DNA from: Channa striata
Taxonomy: Eukaryota > Chordata > Actinopteri > Anabantiformes > Channidae
Direction of reading: 5' to 3'
Assembly: GCA_033026295.1 (NCBI GenBank)
Contig: CM065188.1
Coordinates: forward strand, 15,096,642-15,160,641
Length of the DNA stretch: 64,000 bases
Positions 24,732-37,500 of this stretch are shown piece by piece (position 1 is the first letter of the stretch; every line of letters begins with the position of its first letter). The notes beneath the pieces are model-generated. The model did not search any database, was not told where the DNA came from, and was given only the letters and a program-made list of their open reading frames with translations. The position numbers were made by a program, and so were the translations under genes.

Positions 24732-25482
24732 TATCATGAGTCCACTCCGGTCACTGTTGCCCTGGTTACCTTAGTTTGTTTCTCCGCGTTTTCTATCTCA
24801 CACTGCTCCTCCCCGTGCTCCTAATCACCTAACTCTGGTCACCTGTTGCCTCCCTATCTTAAGCCCCTCTCACCTGTTTCTCGTCGCTGGACCAACTTGA
24901 TTCATTCTCAGACACACGCTCTTGTTGTGAGCTTCCCTGTTGCCTGACTCGTCGTCTTGTGTTTTTTGTGAGTAAGAAGATTTTGTTATTTTTGTGGATT
25001 TTTTGGTTTTGAGTTTTTGGCTCCCGGGTTATCTACTTTTTGGGTTTTGTTATGCCCGGTCGAGTTTGCGTTGTTTCCTCTGGTTATTGTTCTTCCAAGT
25101 CTACAACACAAAGGTTTTTCGCTTGTCCTTTTTCGGCTAGCCGCTTTCAGTTGATACTTTGTTTCTCCTAATTTGTTACTTTGGATTGTTTTCTTCCTGT
25201 CGACAACCTTACCTGCTCCTGGCCGATTCCTCTCGAGACCGCCTTCTCCAACCATCTATACCGTAAGCCCAAAAACAAGTTGGTCAAATTCATCATTTCT
25301 CTGCCTTCTCTCATCCTCTGTTTATACCCTAGGCTACCGCTTATCCCTCTGTCGTTTCCTTCGGTCCTGGCCAGCAGCAGTCAACCACCACAACGCTCAA
25401 TAAACTTGGTTCTGTGCTTCAATTTCTGCGTCCTCCAGTCTCTTTTCTGGGTCCTCTAAAAATACTAATAGTAGTCGTGATA
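24732..25482 (+). mobile_element. Solo LTR specific to duplication copy 2
   Basis: 751 bases with TATCATGAGTCC at the left and GTAGTCGTGATA at the right, both one transition from standard TG...CA ends. TAATG target duplication at 24727-24731 and 25483-25487. AATAAA at 25399-25404. Copy 1 has the empty site. Confidence 0.7.
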
Positions 25483-25699
25483 TAATGTCAGATTATTTAG
25501 GAGCTGACAATGAAAGTCACATTGTAAATTTTTTGGAAAGAGTAATTACCTTTTTTCGCCACTTGTTCCGGGCAAAAGTGATATTGTTACTGCAACGCTC
25601 CACAATAAAAAGCAACGATACAATAAATACTTGTGTCCCACCTATACCTGCCCTACTCACCACTCATTACCTGGACCGGGTAAGGGACCAGGTTTTTTA

Positions 25700-25838
25700 C
25701 TGAGCAGTCCCTGGTTCTTGTTGTCCCATGTATGATTAGCCGGTGGGTTAGCATCACTGGTACAGGATAGATTCACTGAACTGCCCTCCACTATCTCAGC
25801 AGAAGCACTCGCCACTGTTACACTCACCTTTGGAGCAT
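25700..25838 (-). pseudogene. R3 truncated C2 exon
   Basis: Begins normally (AEIVEGSSVNLSC) after a CCAG acceptor. Similarity stops around 25700, before the F-strand Cys, so the domain cannot fold normally. Confidence 0.7.
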
Positions 25839-26053
25839 CTGGAGAAAAAAAAATCTAAATTAAACATCATTAACCTGGTCCGTCTTAGCTGTTAAAGTCC
25901 AGTTTATTTTTACGCTGTCCACGTACGTAGTCAAGTACAGTTCTGTAGGCATATAGTCTGGATGTAGGTAAAAGAGTCATAACAGCCTGATCTGACTTTT
26001 TTTTTTTTATATCAATATATCTACCTAGTCATTATAAAGTGGTGTAGACTCAC

Positions 26054-26281
26054 ACACTGAAGGAGAGCGGAATCCCTCGTGTCCCTTAAACGCACAAGAG
26101 ACGACGTCTCCAGGATAGAACTGGTCTTTATAGTACATTTCTTCCAGGCTTATTTTCTTCCCGTTCTTGAACCAGACATAAGCAACGTGACCATCTGGGC
26201 TGCAGCTGCTGTGACACTTCAGCTCTGCTTCAGTGAAAGACTCATGTCGTCTTATTATTCTTATCGCCTGCACCTGCAAAG
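26054..26281 (-). CDS. R3 D2 exon of the second pair
   Basis: 228 nt with KCHSSC, YVWFKNGKK and VSCAFK. Open and phase-correct, but downstream of the broken V exon. Confidence 0.6.
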
Positions 26282-26439
26282 CTACATGACAGTAATGTCA
26301 TTGATCAAAACAAAGTTTAAAATACATTATGTTTTGAAAAAACCTATATACATAAATTATAACTAACATGCATGAGAACATAACCAATGAAATACCAAAA
26401 AGCTTTCTGTATTCAATATTTATCAGTGCTGATCAGTAC

Positions 26440-26791
26440 CTGTGACAGTCAGAGTTGTACCAGGTAAACTGCTCGTCCATTCAAAGTCCCGTGTTCTGAA
26501 TGTGAAGTGATACTGGGCTGAATCTGTCTCTCTCAGGTCAGTGATTGTCAGAGTGGAGCGTCTCTGTGTGAGAGACCTGGACACGACCTGAATACTGGGA
26601 GTCTTTACTAAGATCCTCAGGCTGTGAGGGATTCTGCCACTGATGACGACGGTCAGACCGGAACCAGAACTTAGAGGTTATACGTCCATAACTGCTGTAG
26701 GTACACGAAATGTTCACTGATGAACCTTTGAAAACACAGATTCTTCTGTCAGTGTAAGTCACTTTGTTGCAGGTTTGTTCTTTTTCTCCAC
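26440..26791 (-). pseudogene. R3 second V-set exon, frameshifted
   Basis: Class-2 V domain (YTDRRICVFKGSSVNISC) like those in R4. A 5-base deletion after GRVQVSHTET breaks the frame before the F strand. Confidence 0.75.
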
Positions 26792-26983
26792 CTGAAAGAT
26801 AAAACATGTGAAATCCGTCTTGTTACAGCTACAGTGATTCTCAGCAGTTGTGCTGTTGTCGACTTACTGACAGATATGATGCTCCTGTACAGCTCAATGC
26901 AAACACATGGTGTTAATGTCGAAAAAGACACAGTCACGAGTCAGTGCAGCAGGTTCAATGTGGAAAACTGTGAATTAACTCAC

Positions 26984-27187
26984 ACACTGAGAAAGAGGGG
27001 AAGTCCTCACGTCCTTTAACAGCACAGGTATAACTGTCTGTTGGACTGAGTTTGTCCGGATATAAAGACGTTTGTCCCTGAGTTTTCTGTCCATTCTTGT
27101 ACCAGATGTAGGAAGGATGATCAGGTCGACCACAACTGCTGTGACACTTGAACTGTGTCCTAGAAGGAAACCGGTTTATCTGTAGAG
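26984..27187 (-). CDS. R3 exon 3, D2 domain
   Basis: 204 nt, shorter than its relatives, with KCHSSC and SYTCAV intact and phase kept. Confidence 0.65.
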
Positions 27188-27408
27188 CTAGAATATTAAA
27201 GAAGGAAAAAAATATGTAAATGTCCTAAATCCACACGTTCAACATGCACGTTTATTTTATTGTTCCTCAAAGACAAAATCTAATTAACTGACATGAACAT
27301 TAAACGTTTTTCCCGTTAACTGAGATACAGGCAAGTTACTATTTCATCATGAGACAAAAGTTTACACTATCATATATTCACAGTTCAATTTTCCTATTCA
27401 TCACATAT

Positions 27409-27452
27409 TATAAATAAATAAATAAATAAATAAATATATATATATATAAACT
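27409..27452. repeat. AAAT/TA microsatellite
   Basis: (ATAA)n followed by (TA)n, just outside the 5' edge of the L2 element. Confidence 0.85.
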
Positions 27453-27464
27453 GTATATATATAA

Positions 27465-30400
27465 AGTTGGAAAACTCAAAATCCACTTCTATTTGTTATT
27501 GTGTATCGTCCTCCAGTCCCTTATTCTGAATTTTTGACTGAATTCTCTGATTTTCTAGCCGACTTAGTGCTTAGTGCAGATAAAGTCGTCATAGTGGGCG
27601 ATTTTAACATTCATGTAGATGCTGACAGTAACTCCCTCAACACAGCATTTACTTCATTATTACATTCAATTGGTTTCTCTCAAATTGTAAATGAACCCAC
27701 TCACTGTTTTATTCACACCCTAGACCTTGTCCTTGCATACGGTATTGAAATTGATAAACTAACAGTATTTCCTCATAATTCTGTTCTCTCTGACCATTTC
27801 CTAATAACATTTGAATTTAGTTTATTGGACTACACGGCAGCTAGAAAGAAGTTTTGCTTCAGTAGGTGTTTATCTGAAAACACTGTGAACAAATTTAAGG
27901 AAATGATCCTTCATCATTTACTTCAACATGTACTGATATAACTGAGAGTAGCCTCATTAACTGTACTCCTGTACAAGTTGATTACCTTACTGATAATTAT
28001 GCAGCATCTTTACGTTCCATACTTGATAGTGTTGCCCCTCTAAAAAGAAGGCAGTAATTCTGAATAGGCGATCTCCATGGTATAGCTCGCACACCCGCAA
28101 TTTAAAGCAGGCGTCACGAAGATTAGAAAGGAAGTGGCGTTCCACTCATTCACAAGAATCACGCCTAGCCTGGAAAAAGACTTTTATACTTATACAAATT
28201 AGCACTCCGTAAAGCCAGAACAGCTTATTATTCATCACTAATAGAGCAAAACAAGAACAACCCCGGTTTCTTTTCAGCACTGTAGCCAGGCTGACTAAGA
28301 GCCATAGTTCAGTTGAGACTAGTATTCCCTCAACGCTATGTAGCAATGACTTCATGACCTTCTTCACAAACAAAATCATAGCTATTAGAAATAAAATTCA
28401 CCAGACCCTCCCCACAAATACAACAGAATTAGAATCATCAGTAAGTCCTCAGTCCCTTTTAGACTGCTTTGTGCCCATAGACCTTGCTGAGTTAACTTCA
28501 ACTATTATGGCATCTAAACCAACAACATGTCTGCTAGACCCTATTCCAGTTAGACTGCTCAAAGATGCTCTACCCTTATTAGACACGTTCATATTAGATA
28601 TCATTAATCTATCCTTACAAACAGGATATGTACCAAAGGCTTATAAGATAGCTGTAATCAAACCTCTACTTAAAAACCTAGTCTGGATCCAGATGTCTTG
28701 GCCAATTACAGACCAATATCCAATCTCCCTTTTATTTCTAAAATACTTGAAAAAGTAGTTGTAAAGCAATTATGTGACCACCTGCACAGAAACGACTTGT
28801 TTGAAGAATTTCAGTCAGGATTTAGAGTTCATCATAGCACAGAAACCGCACTGATTAAAGTCACCAACGATCTTCTTCTGGCTTCAGATAACGGACTTGT
28901 CTCTATACTAGTTCTGCTAGATCTTAGTGCTGCATTTGACACCATTGATCACAGAATATTATTACAGAGACTAGAACATGTAATTGGAATTAAAGGAACA
29001 GCACTAAATTGGTTTAAATCGTATCTATCAGATAGATTCCAATTTACTCACGTTAATGATGAATCTTCGACATACACAAAAAGTTAGTTATGGAATTCCA
29101 CAAGGCTCTGTATTAGGACCAATACTCTTTACTCTATATATGTCTCCCTTGGCAACATTATTAGAAAACACTCTGTAAATTTTCACTGCTACGCTGATGA
29201 CACGCAGTTATATCTATCTATGAAACCTGATGAAACAAATAAATTAATCAAACTACAAGCATGTCTTAAAGATATAAGGGACTGGATGACGTATAATTTT
29301 CTTCTTCTAAACTCAGATAAAACTGAAGTTATTGTATTTGGGCCTAATAGTCTAAGAAACATGTTTTCTAACCATATCGCTACTTTAGACGACATAACTC
29401 TTGTCCCCAGTAGTACTGCAAGGAATCTTGGAGTCATTTTTGACCAGGATTTGTCATTTACCTCACAGATAAAGCAAATCTCTAGAACAGCCTTCTTCCA
29501 CCTACGGAACATTGCCAAAATTAGGAGCATCCTGTCCCAAAGCGATGCTGAAAAATTGGTTCATGCATTTGTTACTTCTAGATTGGACTATTGTAATTCT
29601 CTACTTTCAGGCTGCCCCAGTAACTCTCTAAAAAGCCTCCAATTAATCCAAAATGCTGCAGCAAGATTACTGACTGGGATTGGTAAGAGAGATCATATTT
29701 CACCTTCATTAGCTTCTCTCCATTGGCTTCCAATTAAATGCAGAATAGAATTTAAAACCCTTCTTCTTACCTATAAAGCTTTAAACGGCCAAGCCCCATC
29801 ATATTTAAAAGATCTCTTAGTACCATATCATCCTACTAGACCACTTCGGTCCCAAAATGCAGGCCTACTTGTGGTTCCCAGAATTTCCAAAAATAGAATG
29901 GGAGGCAGAGCCTTTAGCTATCAAGCTCCTCTCCTGTGGAACCAGCTCCCAGTCCAGATTCGGGAAGCAGACACCCTCCCTATTTTTAAGACTAGGCTCA
30001 AAACCTTCCTTTTGATAAAGCTTATAGTTGGTTATAGTCATGCTGCTATAGTCTTAGACTGCTGGGGACTCTGCACTGTGCCACTTCCTCTTCTCTTCAT
30101 TCTCTCCTCTCACCCCACATCTATAATGTCACCACTGTATGACATTAACTCTGTGTCTTCTTTGTCCCGTAGTCGTCTCTCTCCCTCTCTTTCCCCCTCT
30201 CTCTCTCCCTGTCCACAGGTGTCCCAGATTTGGCGCTGTGTGTCCTCCAGTGTGCAGCTACTGGTCCTATTAACCTGCTCAATGTTTTGTTGTTGCTTTT
30301 GTTGCTCTGTTCTTTTCTCTCTCCACTTTCCACTCTGCCCAACCGGTCAAGGCAGATGGCCGTCCACCCTGAGCCTGGTTCTGCTGGAGGTTTCTTCCGT

Positions 30401-30569
30401 TAAAGGGAGTTTTTCCTCTCCACTGTTGCCTATGGCTTGCTCAAGGGGGATTTGTTGGGTTTCCTCTACCTGTTTGTATAGTCTTGACTTTATTATGTAA
30501 AGTGCCCTGAGATGACCTTGTTGTAAATTGGCGCTATATAAATAAAGTTGAATTGAATTGAATTGAATT
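27465..30569 (+). mobile_element. L2-type LINE, 5'-truncated and frame-broken
   Basis: Plus-strand blocks: AP-endonuclease part (GDFNIHVD, HTLDLVL, SDH) at 27501-27830; RT part (ANYRPISNLP, LLDLSAAFDTIDH, CYADDTQLYL) at 28450-29220; C-terminal part with LDYCNSLLSG at 29220-30030. The 3' end GGCGCTATATAAATAAAGTT, then repeated ATTGA, is typical of fish L2. Several frameshifts, so inactive. It lies antisense in the R3 intron and its tail touches the V-exon donor. Confidence 0.85.
30030..30569 (+). repeat. L2 3' untranslated tail
   Basis: CT-rich stretch, then AAGTGCCCTGAGATGACC and (ATTGA)n at 30545-30568. The same tail occurs at 59230-59561 and, inverted, at 53958-54055. Confidence 0.7.
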
Positions 30570-30571
30570 AC

Positions 30572-30928
30572 CTTTGACAGTCAAAGTGACTCCAGGTTCA
30601 CCAGTGTATCTCCCTCCTTGATGGTTTGTGATGAATATGAAATAATAAACATCTGAGTCGCTCTTTCTCACGTCTGTTATTCTCAGACTGCAGTTGTTCT
30701 CATCGCGGGAAAACTGCAGACGACCTGCAAACACTGACGATATTTTCAGATCCACATATTTATAGTCATTGACTTTAGTAAACCAGAATGTGTCTTCAAC
30801 TGTAGTGGCAGCGTCTCCTGTCCTGGATGGGTATGTGTATGTACAGTGTATGTCCACTGTTGATCCTTCGAGGACACAGATCTCAGTAGGAGAGTAAGTC
30901 ACTCCCCAGTTATTCTCACCATGTGTCA
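30572..30928 (-). CDS. R3 exon 2, V-set domain
   Basis: 357 nt. E strand NCSLRI has the Siglec Cys. The F strand YYFIFITN has Ile at the Arg position. The donor GTAATTCAATTC runs straight into the 3' tail of the L2 element. Confidence 0.7.
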
Positions 30929-31828
30929 CTGTAACACAGAGAACAACAGAAACGACGACCTCAGTTAAAAAACTGTCAGTTAGAAATTGTATCATAGCAC
31001 CAACAATAACGTCCACTGACCATTAATGTTCACCTCAATCTAAGCACAGCTGAACTAGAAAATAGAATCTAACTATGCTGTATTTTTATCAAGGCATTTT
31101 CTCTGTTCTATCCTCTGATGATTGGGGATAGTTCATATAATATAATTGGTTCTAGTTCACCAAAGAGGAAAATTACCTGGGTTAAATTAAGATTGCAGCT
31201 GTTTGTAAAACACACTGTGGTTCTGTTCTCGTTCTGACTCCTGTTAAAATAATTCCTGATGAATTGTACGTTGGTATTTTGGAACGTGATTAACAAAGTC
31301 CTGATTTCAATGTCTGTTCAGATTTCTATATGCAGTGCAAAAGAAAAGTGGAAGCAAAGCTGCTGATTTTAGTTTAACTTGGTGTGAACTGATGCAGAAC
31401 AACATCCAGTCTGTCAGTGTTTCTGACCAGGGTAAGAGGACGGATAGAAGTGATCAGACTCTATGAGCTTTTCTTGCTTCGTTTCCTCTCTGCTCACTCT
31501 GTGGTGAAGCTGCTGCTGAGTTAAGTGTGAAAATGAGAAAGAAACAAACTGTTTCTCTAAATGAAAAGAACCTGTCATCTTGTAAAATGGTTTTGTGGTG
31601 CAGATGCAAGTTGAGCCGATATGTGATGACACTAAACACTGACTTCACAGTGATAGAAGTTCTGTAGCTACGGAGACAGAACAAAACTGTCACAGTATCC
31701 AGAACTTCTGACAGTTCTGGGATTAACATGGCAAATATTTAATGCTGGTGTCAGGACACACAGTGTGTCACAGCTTGATGTGTGTTGAGTAGCTGCAGAC
31801 AAATCGCACAAATGTAGAAGTACAGTAC

Positions 31829-31886
31829 CTGACAGAGAGACGAGGAGGACGAGGACAAATCTGTCCACTGCTGCTGTTAAACTCAT
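31829..31886 (-). CDS. R3 exon 1, signal peptide
   Basis: Encodes MSLTAAVDRFVLVLLVSLS; donor CAG|GTACTG. The upstream in-frame ATG of R1 is CTG here, which supports the downstream ATG as the family start. Confidence 0.65.
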
Positions 31887-31989
31887 AGCTGCTCCTCTCA
31901 GTTTCCTCTGTGGCTTCAGGGATGATGAAATAATCAGGTGAATTATGTCCACGAGATCTTTCAAAAGATGTTTCTACTCGCTGTGAAGC

Positions 31990-33185
31990 AGGTTTTTTTC
32001 TCTAATGAAGTCGCTGCATTATGATCAGAAAACTGAAGACAGCAACAAACTATTAACATACTGGACTTCCTGCTTCTTATCAGTTTTAAGAAGTGTGATG
32101 AACAAAGTTATTCTAAACTCTGAACTTCCCTCTTTTCTCTATAGAAAACAGCGAATGAGAAACCCGTTGACGGGTCTGTTAGAATTAAAACATCTGTTGT
32201 TTCTACATTTACCTTCTTTCACATTTCGCCACATTAACAGTTTCGGACCTTTGACTGACACACAGTGTTGGACAAATGAAACCAAACCTTTGCAGCTTGT
32301 TTCACTCCTCCTGAAGCCCAGTCATTTCAAACACTGGGTCAGAGCTTGTACCAACACACTGTCACATGACCGATGACGTTCGGGGCTTCAAACGCCTTCT
32401 CTGTTTTACTTTGTGCTTTCTTGTTTGAAAATGTTTCGAAGCGTTTCATTGGCTCAAAGCGTTAGAATCCGGTCTGAGCCAATGAAAGACTGACTTGTCA
32501 GCTTCAGTTTAGTTTGATACTATGCGCACTATATAAGATGGATAAAAATTACAGAAAAATGTTGGGTTGTGAGGAGATTTGCAAAGAAATTTGGAGAGTG
32601 ATTGTTTGCCAATATCATGACGACTGTAGGCAGTAGACGGCGTTCAAATGTTTTGGATCATTTTGATCTTCTACCACCAAATAAGGTAAAATACTTTTTC
32701 ATGCCCTACATTTTCTGTTAATTATTGAATTATTTTCCATTTTTAATGGATCTGATAAAACCCTGCCTGCAAATATCTGTGCATCTCAGCGTCAGGGCAC
32801 ATGGATACTTCTTTTAGAAACAGCAACTCACCTGGCCAAACCCAACAGGTAATCTATAAAGAACCTGTGCAGTCGTTCAATCAGTGATCAGAACCTGTTT
32901 CCGAGCGGCATGAGGTCTGGCAGTTTCTTAAGTCAGTAGTTCCGGTCTTCCTACAGGTTGGCTGCATGTCAATTTTGCTAATTATTGAAGCAGCTTCTTT
33001 AGTGAGAGGAAAGGTTGGCAAGAGGACCCAGTTATTTTCTTCATAGTTGGCCTTGTTTCCCTCATGGTCTGACTTGGCTTGTTAGGTGCATAACAGGTGA
33101 GGTGTTCATAAATCTGAGCATCCTTAATCCCCTTGGATGGCTCGTTGGGTGCCGCCTCCTTGTGGATGTGTAAAGTGGTCTTAAA
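31990..33185. other. Upstream flank of R3, no supported gene
   Basis: A GCAGGAAGTCC ETS-core sequence (minus strand) lies near 32065, about 180 bases from the R3 start. No gene seen. Confidence 0.4.
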
Positions 33186-33189
33186 ACAC

Positions 33190-33650
33190 CTTGCCAGAAG
33201 GATTCTCCATGTCAACATGGATCAACATCAGAAAGATCAGACCCTACTCAGCCCAACTCATTGTGCAGGCATTGGTCATATCTCATCTTGATTACTGCAA
33301 CGCACTGCAGATGATGCAAAGTGGGGCAGCACGCCTCATTTTTAACCAGCCAAAAAGGACTCATGTCACACCGCTCTTCAGATCTCTGCACTGGCTTCTT
33401 GTGGCTGTGCGGATTAAGTTTAAAGCCCTGTCTCTTGTCCACAGGGTGTCCAACTCTACAGCTCCATTGAAGTCTACAATCCAGATGTTGGAGCTGCCAT
33501 GTCAAGCTAACGCTCATGCAAAGCCAACTGAAGCCAGGCAATGCAGATTCTTTGTCCAAGTGAAGACCCGTCAAAATTGGGTCTCACCACAGTGTTGCTG
33601 GATGACCAGAAAGCATGGCTAGAACACAGACATCCAACTCCTGGAACCCA
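33190..33650 (+). mobile_element. LINE 3' ORF fragment
   Basis: Encodes SHLDYCNAL, QPKRTHVTPLFRSLHW and AVRIKFKALSL, matching the end of the LINE at 36.8-40.0 kb. No RT core. Downstream of R4. Confidence 0.65.
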
Positions 33651-34419
33651 GCAACAATAAACCATAGAAACTATGACAGCAGGATGCCAACTCGGCAGAC
33701 ACCTGAATTTACTTCAAGTGAATGGACCAACAACATCAGCCACAGACTCATTTTGGACAGACACAAACTAGAGAAGAAATGTTTCTTCAACCTTTATATG
33801 AGATTAAAATCACTGCATTCCTGTGGTGGTTTATAGACATGGGTGGCGAACCGGTGTGTCTTAAAGAAGTGTCCACATGCTGTGACCTACTGCTCATATG
33901 GAATATGTATGTTGAAATAATATCAAGCCACAGTGAAAGAAAACTCTTCCTCATTACTGAATTTTTTCTTTTTATTTGACATGAACTTATCCGACTTTCT
34001 TCCTGTCCAGACGGGCCACAACTCTCAAAGACAAGTGAGTAGGTCATGAAGAATTCTTCTTTACATGCACCAAAGTATCAAAGCCTGAATATGAATCTAA
34101 CAAAGTCTGAACAATCTGGTTAGAAACATAATTTCATAAATAAAAAAAAAAACATGTTTTTTAGCTGATAAATTACACAGTAGATGCTGTGAAGGTGAAC
34201 AGATCCAGTTTTAAGTGTGTATGTGGCAGAGATGTCATTGTCTTTGTCCACTAGAACATTCTTGCTATTTTTTAAAAGCGATATATCAATAAACTGTCTG
34301 GCTTTTTCTACCGACCAGGTGACTCAGCATCTGAAGATAATCGTCAGTCCAATATGTTTGAGGAATAAGAATTTGAGTTTTGATTTTGTTCCTGCAGGAG
34401 GCTCTAACCTGACTGTTCT

Positions 34420-34515
34420 TCACACCACGTCTTCGTGCTCCTCTGTGTCGTCTCTCTGTGCTGCAGTGATGGACGTTACAGCTGAGCTGATCGGATGATC
34501 ATGTTGGGAGTCTGA
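34420..34515 (-). CDS. R4 exon 12, terminal acidic tail
   Basis: The acceptor CTCCCCATCAG follows a long pyrimidine tract. 31 residues and a TGA in the phase left by exon 11. No tyrosine, so no ITIM or ITAM. This terminal exon is the least certain part of the R4 model. Confidence 0.6.
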   Translation of the reverse strand, partial: SDSQHDHPISSAVTSITAAQRDDTEEHEDVV

Positions 34516-37500
34516 CTGATGGGGAGAGAAGGAAGGTTGGGATGAAACAGACGTAATTTAAAAAACCTCAATGATATTTAACATTTAAAAGGAGGTTAAA
34601 ACGCTGATATTGTTTTCTGTGAAGAACAAAGAGAGTTCTGACTAATATTTCATTAAAGTCCAGCATTATGTTCTGATTACGTTTTCAAAAGAGCTGCTCA
34701 CCTCTATCATTTCCACAGATTCAAGGTTCTGAGTTTTCTTCTTCCTGGAATAAAAATAAGATACCTTATGATTTTACAGGTACAAAAATGAAGGAAAAAC
34801 TGTAGAAACAGTTTTTTATCATTTACCTTATTGACAGACTCAACACAAGCAGAAGAACCAGGACCGCAAGAGTCAACCTGATGATGTTCATTATCATATG
34901 TGATTTATCTAAAGATACAAAGGATGTTATCAGGTTGATTAAACTAATCATCACTTTGTCAGTTGTGTTTATATTCACTCAGCCACATAGAATAAAACAG
35001 AGGAGATTGTTTTATTATTTGCATCATCCAAAGTTTCATCTCAATAAATATTCTGATGAGTTTTGGTGCAGTAAACAAATGAACAGCACAGTGCACATCC
35101 TACCTGCCAAAGCAATTGAACATAATGTGGAGTTCTGACGTCCTATTATGTTCTGGGCTTCACAGTAATAATTCCCACTGTGTTCAGGTCTGAAGTCAGT
35201 GATGGTGAAGATCTGTCCTGAAGCTTTTGGTGAGTCTTCATTCTCCTTGTACCAGGTATAATTAGCTGCTGGGTTAGAATCACTGCTACAGGTCAGAGTC
35301 ACTGAACTACCCTCCACTATCTCAGCAGAGGGACTCAGTGACACTGAGGGAACCTTTGGAGGATCTGGAGGAGAATAATTAATATATAATCAGTCTCACG
35401 TTGTCAAGAGTGAAAAACTTAAAAGTTAAAATTCATAATCTGTTTTACATTCCACATTAATGAAGACGTCCTCAGATGTCCTCCTCCCCAGCTCGTTCTT
35501 AACTGTACAGTAATACTGTCCAGATTCAGAGGACTGGATGGAGCTGAAGACAAGCTGTGGTTCTTTGTTGATCTCTGTTTGGTTCTTCTTGTACCAGGTA
35601 TAATTAGCTGCTGAGTTACTGTCACTGCTACATGTCAGAGTCACTGAACTACCCTCCATGATGCCACTTTGTGGACTCGCTGACACAGACGGCACCTTCA
35701 GAGCATCTGGAGGAGGAAACATCAAACAGTGAGTAGTGGAGCTTCACTCCATATTGGACAGACCGTAATGGTTTGACTCTCTAGTTGGTTCCATATGAAT
35801 CAAACTCACACACTGAGGGGGAGCTGTAATCCTCATGTCCTTTTAAAGCACAAGAGACAACGTCTCCGGGATAAAACTGGTCTTTGTAAGAATTTGTCTC
35901 CTTCGTGATTTTCTCTCCGTTCTTGAACCAGACGTAGGAAAGACGAGCAGCTGATCTGCAGCTGCTGTGACACTCGAGCTCTGCCTCAGTATGAGACTCC
36001 TGGACTGTTAGTCTGATCACCTGCACCTGGACACCTGGACACATCAGGGACAACATATGGATAACATTGAAAAAATAATAGCAGTTGAAAATTAGCAGTT
36101 AAAACGGTAATAAGCGTTAGAGTGGGAACGGAGGTTAATACAAACACTATCTGAAAACACAGAAACTATTTTTATCCTTAATCAGCCTGGGACACGTTCT
36201 GACAATGTTTATTTTATAAAGTGAGTTTATAACAGAAAATGCGGGATCAAATCCCGGTGTGGGAAATCCCAGCCTACCTGTAACTCCCAGCCTCCCCACC
36301 AGGTGTGTCCCTGAGCAAGACACCCAGCGCTAGCTCCCTGGGCGCCAAACCGTGGCAGCCCTCTGCTCCCTCAAGAGGGATGGGTTAAATATGCAGCAGT
36401 AAATTTCACTGTAACATGTATGTGCAAATGTATATGTGATCAATGTGACTAAAATAAAGGTTCTTCTTCTTAGAGTTTCCGATGAGAGTCAGGGAGCACT
36501 AGGAAAAACCCTGAGGACCAGTTTTGTTGGGGAGTAAAAAAAAAAGGTTGAGATGTGATTGTACATTATGGAAATGTACATGACATTAAGTAGTTTTCTT
36601 AATTATATATATTATTAAGGGACATATTTACAGAAATTTGGTTATTCAAAACTACTATTAATACATAAAATTGTTTTTTCATAACGACGACCAGGGGGAT
36701 GCAGACAACTGGCTGGAAAAACCTGGTGCTCGATTTGAATTTAATGAAGACTGATCTGATTAACTGTTGAACTAAAAAAACAACCCAAAAAAACTCGACA
36801 AAGAATTTATATTTTTTTAAAGGACATGCACTAGGACATGCACTAAACTAGGACAGGAAACCTACTAAACAAGTAAGTGTTGGAAATTTGTTTGTTGGCT
36901 TCAGAGATTGCTGAGTTTCTGTCATTTCTCTTGAGTCTGCTGATTTAGCCTGGTTGTTAGTCTGCTTTTAATAAGTGTTAGGAATTATAGGTAGAGAGCT
37001 TTGACGTGGATATTTGGTCTGTCGTTGGTGGTAGTTTCAGTTTAGCAATCACCGAGCATTCACACCTTTGACTCAACAAAGGCACACTAATTAGTTTGGT
37101 TTAAACAAGGGGGCGGTTTCAGCTGTAGCTAATTAAGACCATATTTAAGGCACCTGTTGTGCTGGAGTGTCAGCGGAAGCGTCAGCCCTTGTGTTCAGCC
37201 CTCCTTGTGTGAAGACCAGCAAGTCTACCTGCGCGAGTCCACCGAAGGGAGCACACCATAAGACACTTTTCGATTTTCTGATTTCTCTTCTACTTCTACT
37301 TGTACCCTCCTCCGCTCCGGAAAGCCTGTTCTCTTTGTCTTCATGTATTTTAAGCAGATCCCAGTCTTCCTCCACAGACACAGGACACAGCACTCTCTGA
37401 GACGACGGTGCCTCTCTAACCTGCGTGCCCTCACCCAGACCACTCTGGCCCCAGCCTCTTTTTCTCTTGCACTGTGGAACTGCCAATCGGCGGTGAACAA

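Larger units (their letters stand above)
16528..25548. repeat. Tandem segmental duplication, copy 2 (R2 side)
   Basis: Counterpart of 5188-13095. Specific to this copy: an insertion of about 1.5 kb at 16.9-18.4 kb, a solo LTR at 24732-25482 and the loss of the 11173-11537 equivalent. Confidence 0.8.
25700..31886 (-). pseudogene. R3: decayed Siglec/CD22-like receptor
   Basis: Exon remnants in transcript order: signal 31886-31829, V 30928-30572, D2 27187-26984, V 26791-26440, D2 26281-26054, partial C2 25838-25700. Signal, first V and both D2 exons are open with good splice sites. The second V exon is 352 nt instead of a multiple of three because of a 5-base deletion at about 26560 relative to its relatives at 40068 and 41439. 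The C2 exon loses homology near 25700, and its C strand reads NHTWDN where relatives read NYTWYK. No TM or tail exon follows before R2 begins. An L2 LINE fills the first V-D2 intron. It could still be transcribed, but no complete receptor is possible from these exons. Confidence 0.75.

Noticed and set aside
27409..27452. Short regular repeats considered as a CRISPR-like array
   Set aside because: Simple microsatellite without unique spacers; the host is a vertebrate.
36240..36300. Possible tRNA gene from the B-box-like sequence (also at 49890)
   Set aside because: No cloverleaf or paired acceptor stem; the conserved SINE body and tail explain it.
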